DNA from: Arenibacter hampyeongensis
GTDB taxonomy: Bacteria > Bacteroidota > Bacteroidia > Flavobacteriales > Flavobacteriaceae
Reading direction: 5' to 3'
DNA: 38,514 nucleotides
Assembly (NCBI RefSeq): GCF_002909255.1
Contig: NZ_PIOB01000018.1
Coordinates: 1-38,514 of the forward strand
The translations under genes and the position numbers were made by a program. The notes under the pieces were generated by a model. That model saw nothing but the letters and a program-made list of their open reading frames with translations. It did not search any database and was not told where the DNA came from. Positions 33,670-38,514 of this stretch are shown in pieces. Every line of letters begins with the position of its first letter. Positions within the stretch are counted from its first letter, which is position 1.

Positions 33670-35574
33670 ATGTGCGGTATTAATGGTTTTATATCTTCGA
33701 CTAACGAAATGGAACAACGTCTGTTGTCGGAAATTAATAAGATGAACAATAGTATAATTCATCGTGGCCCTGATGATCAAGGCGTATTCGTGGAAGAGTC
33801 GGCTGATTTTGGTATTGCCTTAGGTATGCGTCGATTATCAATTATAGATTTAGAAACTGGAAAACAGCCAATCTTTAGCGAAGATCAACAGTTAGTGATT
33901 GTTTTTAATGGTGAGATATATAACTATCGTAGTCTACGCAAGCAATTGGAGACTCGAGGTTGCATTTTTAAGACCCATAGCGACACCGAGGTTATTCTAA
34001 AGCTTTACGAAATGGACGGCGAGAAATCATTTAAGGAATTGGATGGCATGTTCGCCTTTGGTATATACGACAAGAAACGAAGTAAAGTATTCGTTGCCCG
34101 CGACTTTTTTGGTGAAAAACCGCTCTATTACACCCAAAGCAACAACAAATTTATATGGGCATCAGAACTTAAGTCGCTAATCAAAGTTGTTGAAAAGAAG
34201 CCAGAGATTTCTATAACTGGGTTGAATCATTTTTTAAGATTAACGTTTATACCGGCCCCACATTCCATTTACCAAAATATTTATAAATTGGAAGCAAACC
34301 ACTATTTGGAATACGATTTAACAAATCATAAATATAGCGTTACTTCAATAGGGAATGAATTTGAAAGGAATCAGTCCAATATGGATTTTGAAACGGCCAA
34401 AACCACAACAGTGCAATTGGTAAGGGAAAGTGTAGAAAGTCGCTCGGTATCCGATGTACCCATTGGTACATTTCTTTCTGGTGGGGTAGATTCATCCGTG
34501 GTTTCACTTTGTTTGGCACAAATGAAGGAGGAAAAAATAAACACATTCTCTATAGGCTTTAAAAAAGGTTCTTTTGATGAAACGGATAAGTCTCGTCTGG
34601 TTGCAAAGCAGATCAATAGCAAACATCATGAGTTCATTATAGATGAAGACGATTTAAAACACAACATTCATGAAATCTTACTGAATTTTGACGAACCCTT
34701 TTCAGATTCTGCCTCATTACCAACCTATTTGGTGTCAAAAAAAACCAGCGACCATGTAAAGGTTGCCCTGACCGGAGACGGCGGGGATGAAGTATTTGGG
34801 GGTTACAATAAGTACTATGTGGGGAAAATAAATAGTCGTTATACGCGGGTCGTTCCCAGGTCCATCCATGATTTGGCACGTAAAGGCCTAACCTCGCTAT
34901 TAACAACTCATGACGACAAAAGAGGAAGAAGGTTCCAAATCAAAAAGATGTTAAATACGGTAAACTATGATGGAAACTATTACTGGGACATCATCTCTTT
35001 GGCCAATACAGAATCCCAATTAAGTCAAATGCTAAGACCAGAATTATTCAGGGATAATATTTTCGATGAGTATAAGGCTAAGCTTAATATTGAGAAACCA
35101 AATTCGTTAACAGATTTTCGCTTTATAGATAAGGTTATTAGCTTGGAGGGTGGTATGTTGGCTAAAGTGGATAGAACCAGTATGCTAAATTCATTGGAGT
35201 GCAGGGCACCCTTTTTAAATAAAAAATTATGGGCATTTGCCAACAGCCTACCTGAAGATTATTTAATGAAAGGCTGGAACAAAAAATATATTTTAAAAGA
35301 AGCTTTTAAGCATGAATTTCCTGATGGATTCTTAGAAAAAAGCAAACAGGGTTTTGGATCTCCGGTAGGTGATTGGTTGCGATCGAGCCTAAGACAAGAA
35401 ATGGAATCATATATTGAAATTCCCTTTTTAAAGAACCAAAATATTTTTAACATTAATTATATCACCCATTTGGTGGGGGAACATTTGAGCGGTAAAAAAG
35501 ACAATACCTATAGCGTTTGGGCCTACTATTGTTTTCAAAAATGGTATTGGAATATTTATAATAAGGCTTTCTAA
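33670..35574 (+). CDS. asnB: asparagine synthase-type amidotransferase, second copy
   Basis: 634 residues. The class II glutaminase domain has Cys2 (MCGINGF), HRGPDDQG (31-38), FNGEIYNYR and THSDTEV. The synthetase domain has the PP-loop FLSGGVDSS (268-276), TGDGGDEVFGGY and SLECRAPFLNKKLW. All catalytic elements look intact. The motif set TGDGGDE and VDRTSM is that of the AsnB1/WbpS-type enzymes in O-antigen and exosortase-A loci, thought to amidate a uronic acid on the glycan precursor. It differs from the gene at 7759, which has TGEGADE and QGDRMGM at the same places, so two distinct amidations are possible. It lies 12 bp after the GT4 gene and 57 bp before a GNAT gene. Confidence 0.9.
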   Translation: MCGINGFISSTNEMEQRLLSEINKMNNSIIHRGPDDQGVFVEESADFGIALGMRRLSIIDLETGKQPIFSEDQQLVIVFNGEIYNYRSLRKQLETRGCIFKTHSDTEVILKLYEMDGEKSFKELDGMFAFGIYDKKRSKVFVARDFFGEKPLYYTQSNNKFIWASELKSLIKVVEKKPEISITGLNHFLRLTFIPAPHSIYQNIYKLEANHYLEYDLTNHKYSVTSIGNEFERNQSNMDFETAKTTTVQLVRESVESRSVSDVPIGTFLSGGVDSSVVSLCLAQMKEEKINTFSIGFKKGSFDETDKSRLVAKQINSKHHEFIIDEDDLKHNIHEILLNFDEPFSDSASLPTYLVSKKTSDHVKVALTGDGGDEVFGGYNKYYVGKINSRYTRVVPRSIHDLARKGLTSLLTTHDDKRGRRFQIKKMLNTVNYDGNYYWDIISLANTESQLSQMLRPELFRDNIFDEYKAKLNIEKPNSLTDFRFIDKVISLEGGMLAKVDRTSMLNSLECRAPFLNKKLWAFANSLPEDYLMKGWNKKYILKEAFKHEFPDGFLEKSKQGFGSPVGDWLRSSLRQEMESYIEIPFLKNQNIFNINYITHLVGEHLSGKKDNTYSVWAYYCFQKWYWNIYNKAF

Positions 35575-35631
35575 TATAATTTTGGAAATATCAATAATAT
35601 TTAAATATCATAACAAGTTAAATGGAATACG

Positions 35632-36303
35632 ATGAAAAATGTTTGCCGGGTATTTATAAATCTAATTAAGGACAGAGATTATAGATCTTTTTGGAATATA
35701 TTAACCTATAGATTCAATTCCAAAATAATAGCTTTTGGTTTTAGGCAGGAATTAGGAATAAATCTCATAAAACGACAAGCCCTTACCCCAATAACGATTA
35801 GGAAGTTTAAGAAGGGAGATGAAGTTTTTTTTATTGACAGCAATACTACGATATTATTGGACCAACTTGAAACCTGCTACGTGGCAATAAATAAAGAGGA
35901 AAATCCTTGTTTTAAATGTTGGCTTATTAATTCCTCGGAGAACCTAAAGTTAAAAAAATTTTGGGGCGAATCGTTTCCTTTGTTGAAATCTGAAGAGACA
36001 TTATTGGAAAGTGCTTTTACTCTTCCCAAGTTCAGGGGTTTAGGAATTATGCCTGCGGCCATTACCTTAATTTTAGAATTGACAAGAGAACAAGGTTATA
36101 AAGAGGTAATAACTTTTGTACCTACTGAAAATATCAATTCAATTCGCACTATTACATATGCAGGATTTTACCCTTATATTATTCGTATTGAAAAGTGGTT
36201 CTTTTTTAGAAAAACAGCAACATTCGTGCCTATAACTGAAGATTTATTGGAATACTTTAACAAAATAACCAAAGGAATCCCTAAACAGACTTTAAAGGCG
36301 TAG
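35632..36303 (+). CDS. GNAT-family N-acyltransferase, short form
   Basis: 223 residues. The acetyl-CoA binding loop (motif A) is LPKFRGLGIMPAAITLILEL, with the R-x-x-G-x-G/A-like signature RGLGI; motif B follows with VITFVPTENINSIRTITYAG and FYPYIIR. This is the single-domain GNAT fold. In amino-sugar loci such proteins acylate the amine of a nucleotide amino sugar (WecD-like), and two DegT aminotransferases are present here to make such an amine (inference). The N-terminal 40 residues are basic and partly hydrophobic, but no clear signal peptide is seen. It is 57 bp after AsnB and 51 bp before the long GNAT. Confidence 0.8.
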   Translation: MKNVCRVFINLIKDRDYRSFWNILTYRFNSKIIAFGFRQELGINLIKRQALTPITIRKFKKGDEVFFIDSNTTILLDQLETCYVAINKEENPCFKCWLINSSENLKLKKFWGESFPLLKSEETLLESAFTLPKFRGLGIMPAAITLILELTREQGYKEVITFVPTENINSIRTITYAGFYPYIIRIEKWFFFRKTATFVPITEDLLEYFNKITKGIPKQTLKA

Positions 36304-36354
36304 TAATTAAACCTTTGGTTAATTATATAAATAATGTGTTTATAAATAAATAAA

Positions 36355-37605
36355 ATGGAGAACATGAATCCTTTTTTTTCAAAAAGTTTCACTAATATTT
36401 GGATAAGTCACTTTGGAAACAATGAAAAGCCCATAGTTTTTAAAAGTATTGAATCTGTGAAATTTTTACACACTAAGCGTAAGTTGTTCTATTTTAATGT
36501 AGGAAAGAACATAACCAACGGTGTTTCATATATACTGCGAAATAATCAAAATGATTGTAAAGGAAAGGTTTTTATAATTTATGACGTATTGCCCTATCTG
36601 CGTGAGCGGCAAAATTTTACAGAGGACCATTCATATCTAAAATTAATAAAAGTACCTCAGTATAAAGGATATCTAACAAATTTATCGGGATATAAAAATT
36701 TTGATGATTACTTTTCTCAGCATTACTCTACCAAAAGCAGAAGTAATATTAGAAAATGGGATAGAAGATTGGGAGAAAATTTCAAGATTAGATTTAAAGT
36801 ATTTTATGGTACAATAGAATTACAGGAATACAACTATATTTTTGATAATTTATTGATTCTTATTCAGAAAAGATGGAATGATTTAGGAATGGAAAACGAT
36901 ATCTTAAGAGATCATGTTTATTACCGAGAATTGTGTTATAATATGATTATAGATAAAACAGGTTCTATGAATGTAGTGTATGCTAATGAAGAAATCGTTG
37001 CATTATCCTTTTGTTTTTCTTCAAAAAAGGAACTTTTTTTCGCTATTACCACTTTTGATATTGATTTTCGAAAATATAACCTAGGGCATTTGTTGATTAT
37101 GTATATTATGAAATGGTGTTTTGAAAATGAATTTGAAATTTTTGATTATTCAAAAGGAACATATGAATATAAAACGCGATGGTCCAATAGAACGTATGCT
37201 TTTGAGCATCACATACTTTATGACAGAACGACTGTTGTATCATTGTTAGTGGGAAATAGCCTAGGTTTTTTTTACAAAATGAAGCAATTTCTTAGGGACA
37301 AAAATATTAACCTTCTATATTCAAGAATTAAATATTGGGTCCATACCCTTAAGTTAAACCCAAAAAAAGAACCAAAAATCCTTATTAAGGATTTGGATTC
37401 GGCAGATGATGTTATTACAAAATCAAAGCGAGTTTATAAGGGTTCTGATGATTATTTCAAACTAAAACCAATTATCTGTGATATCATTTTTACTTTCACA
37501 CAACCCTTCGATACGGTAAAGGCCTATAAGGTAAATGAGGAGAAAAACAAATTTGTTTTGGTTGGAGATGATTTTATTAAGGAAGTCGTATTCGAAAGCA
37601 GATAA
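36355..37605 (+). CDS. GNAT/FemAB-type acyltransferase, long form (paralogue of 2777-4027)
   Basis: 416 residues. Diagnostic blocks match the minus-strand gene at 2777-4027: MNPFFSKSFTNIWISHFG at the start, VGKNITNGVSYIL, VPQYKGYLTNLSGYKNFDDY, STKSRSNIRKWDRRL, AITTFDIDFRKYNLGHLL and FDYSKGTYEYKTRWSNR. The core is GNAT/CelD-like (Acetyltransf_6). It is the last gene of the plus-strand operon and is followed by a terminator at 37714. The two paralogues sit near opposite ends of the locus and point outwards. They may transfer similar groups onto two sugars (inference). The acyl donor is unknown; the ACP at 9766 is a candidate. Confidence 0.78.
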   Translation: MENMNPFFSKSFTNIWISHFGNNEKPIVFKSIESVKFLHTKRKLFYFNVGKNITNGVSYILRNNQNDCKGKVFIIYDVLPYLRERQNFTEDHSYLKLIKVPQYKGYLTNLSGYKNFDDYFSQHYSTKSRSNIRKWDRRLGENFKIRFKVFYGTIELQEYNYIFDNLLILIQKRWNDLGMENDILRDHVYYRELCYNMIIDKTGSMNVVYANEEIVALSFCFSSKKELFFAITTFDIDFRKYNLGHLLIMYIMKWCFENEFEIFDYSKGTYEYKTRWSNRTYAFEHHILYDRTTVVSLLVGNSLGFFYKMKQFLRDKNINLLYSRIKYWVHTLKLNPKKEPKILIKDLDSADDVITKSKRVYKGSDDYFKLKPIICDIIFTFTQPFDTVKAYKVNEEKNKFVLVGDDFIKEVVFESR

Positions 37606-37713
37606 AAAGATTATTAAAGAGTTTTTATTCACATGATAATAGGACGTAAACTGCAAAACTTCTATTTTGGCACTTTCAGGAGTTGGCCTAATTTTCTATA
37701 TGACATAGAATGT

Positions 37714-37748
37714 AAAATGCCCTTGGATTTTATTTAGGGGCATTTTTT
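37714..37748. terminator. intrinsic terminator after the GNAT gene
   Basis: AAAATGCCC (37714-37722) pairs with GGGCATTTT (37738-37746), followed by T residues. It is 109 bp past the stop at 37605 and closes the plus-strand Wzx-to-GNAT operon. The A/T flanks also let it act on the minus strand, where a transposase remnant ends. Confidence 0.75.
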
Positions 37749-38104
37749 GTTCCCAATCTTGATTTTTTGGACGGCAGGCATGCTCTTGGATTGATTTTGG
37801 TGTGGCCTTTGGCCAGGTATCCCATGATTTCTATTGAACTGGCCTTGATCTTTTTTAGATGGTAGTGCTCTTTTTCCTTGCCAAGGCTTCCATCCAGTCG
37901 CGTGGCCCATTTCTCGGTTGTCATGGCCGCCATCTGTCTGCGCGGCCTTTTGTGTTTCCCTGTCCCTTCCCTTGCGCTTGAAATCGGTCCCTATATCATA
38001 CCTGGAGGCGAACTTTCTGCTCTTGTTGGTGGCATAGCTGGCATCCGCCCCGGCCAGTCTGATCCTGGTCCGGGTAAGACGCTGTGCCCTGAAGATGGTA
38101 TACT
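37730..38104 (-). pseudogene. transposase remnant, 3' part (IS5/IS1182-like DDE family)
   Basis: On the minus strand the sequence reads RIRLAGADASYATNKSRKFA, RYDIGTDFKRKGR, then after a frameshift AAMTTEKWATRLDGSLGKEK and EHYHLKKIKASSIEIMGYL. The order ADA.YATN.NRKF, DFKRKGR, E.ATRL.GS.G.EKEHY.L.KIKA is that of the C-terminal half of DDE transposases of the IS5/IS1182/ISNCY kind. The 5' half is missing. The base composition is higher in GC than the polysaccharide genes. The gene is dead. Confidence 0.65.
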
Positions 38105-38369
38105 TGGGATTAAAGGAAGCTTCTCTGTCCCTTGGTACAGCTATGTCGGATTCCCCGAAAGAAGTGCGTACCTTCTTTTTGGAATACCCGTTCCGAGAAT
38201 TACCTTGTTTGGTCTTTGGTGCCTGTCATAATCCAACTGACCGTCCAGTTCCCTTTCGATCATCTTCTTGATACCCCGTTTTTTGGAGTTCCTTTAAAAA
38301 ACCGTTGAGTTCATCCCAGGTCTTGAACTGTTTTAGAAATTCATAGTCGAATAATTCTTCTTTTTGCAT
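38105..38369 (-). pseudogene. IS256-family transposase remnant, 5' part
   Basis: From ATG at 38369 the minus strand reads MQKEELFDYEFLKQFKTWDE, LNGFLKELQK, then in a shifted frame IKKMIERELDGQLDYDRHQ, and again NSRNGYSKKKVRTSFGESDI and AVPRDREASFNPK. This is the unmistakable N-terminus of the IS256/Mutator transposases. At about 38105 the match ends and the other transposase remnant begins, so the two are fused. Frameshifts make it non-functional. Confidence 0.75.
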
Positions 38370-38425
38370 AATATGTAAATATTTAAAATTAAACAAAAAA
38401 ATAGCTGGAGCATTCCCCAGTCATG

Positions 38426-38455
38426 GTCGGAAGATTTTTTCTTCCGACTTTTTTT
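38426..38455. terminator. intrinsic terminator-like hairpin
   Basis: GTCGGAAG (38426-38433) pairs perfectly with CTTCCGAC (38441-38448) around a T-rich loop, with seven T residues after the stem on the plus strand. No plus-strand gene ends just before it; it may belong to the end of the former IS256 element or insulate a gene beyond the window. Confidence 0.65.
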
Positions 38456-38514
38456 GTTTTTTACATCCCCATAATTTTTGGTCAACTGATTGATTTTCAG
38501 GCATTTAACTTGTT

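Overview
This window looks like a surface-polysaccharide biosynthesis locus from a marine-type member of the Bacteroidota, probably family Flavobacteriaceae. The reasons are the AT-rich genes with few recognisable Shine-Dalgarno sites, lipoproteins with an acidic stretch after the lipobox cysteine (CNKDSD), large beta-helix lyase lipoproteins, a PQQ-type sugar dehydrogenase fused to a repeat domain, and IS3/IS200/IS256 remnants of a Bacteroidota type. Species cannot be named from the sequence.

Layout: (1) 1-1367, minus: 5' part of a secreted PQQ-dependent sugar dehydrogenase, visibly more GC-rich than what follows. (2) 10014 down to 1948, minus: a tight run of acyl carrier protein, asparagine-synthase-type amidotransferase, NAD synthase-like enzyme and AMP-forming acyl ligase, then after a 193-bp gap two GNAT/FemAB-type acyltransferases and a formyltransferase. 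(3) 10433-13346, plus: GT4, DegT-type sugar aminotransferase and initiating phosphoglycosyl transferase, closed by a terminator. (4) 17615 down to 13684, minus: a second GT4 / phosphoglycosyl transferase / aminotransferase set, interrupted between its last two genes by a dead IS200-like element. (5) 17750-18757, plus: polysaccharide deacetylase with an 11-G tract inside its coding sequence. (6) 19072-25372: two minus-strand pectate-lyase-like lipoproteins whose 3' 1.7 kb is nearly identical, separated by a dead IS3 element. (7) 25373-27367: about 2 kb with no intact gene. (8) 27368-37605, plus: Wzx flippase, GT4, Wzy-like polymerase, two more GT4s, a second AsnB amidotransferase and two GNATs, closed by a terminator. 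(9) 37730-38369: fused remnants of two transposases.

Working model (inference): the two DegT aminotransferases make nucleotide-linked amino sugars, the two PGTs load them on undecaprenyl phosphate, five GT4s extend the chain, and Wzx and Wzy export and polymerise it. Neither amino-sugar set has the usual left-handed beta-helix N-acetyltransferase (PglD type). The window instead offers a formyltransferase, an ACP plus AMP-ligase that could activate an unusual acid, two amidotransferases, a NadE-like ATP-pyrophosphatase and four GNAT/FemAB proteins. The most attractive hypothesis is that this locus decorates amino or carboxyl groups of its sugars with non-acetyl acyl/amide groups by an ACP-dependent route. 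The two beta-helix lyases and the deacetylase would act on polysaccharide outside or at the envelope. The sugar dehydratases, Wza/Wzc export genes and most nucleotide-sugar enzymes needed for a complete pathway are not in the window. No tRNA, rRNA or CRISPR array was seen.
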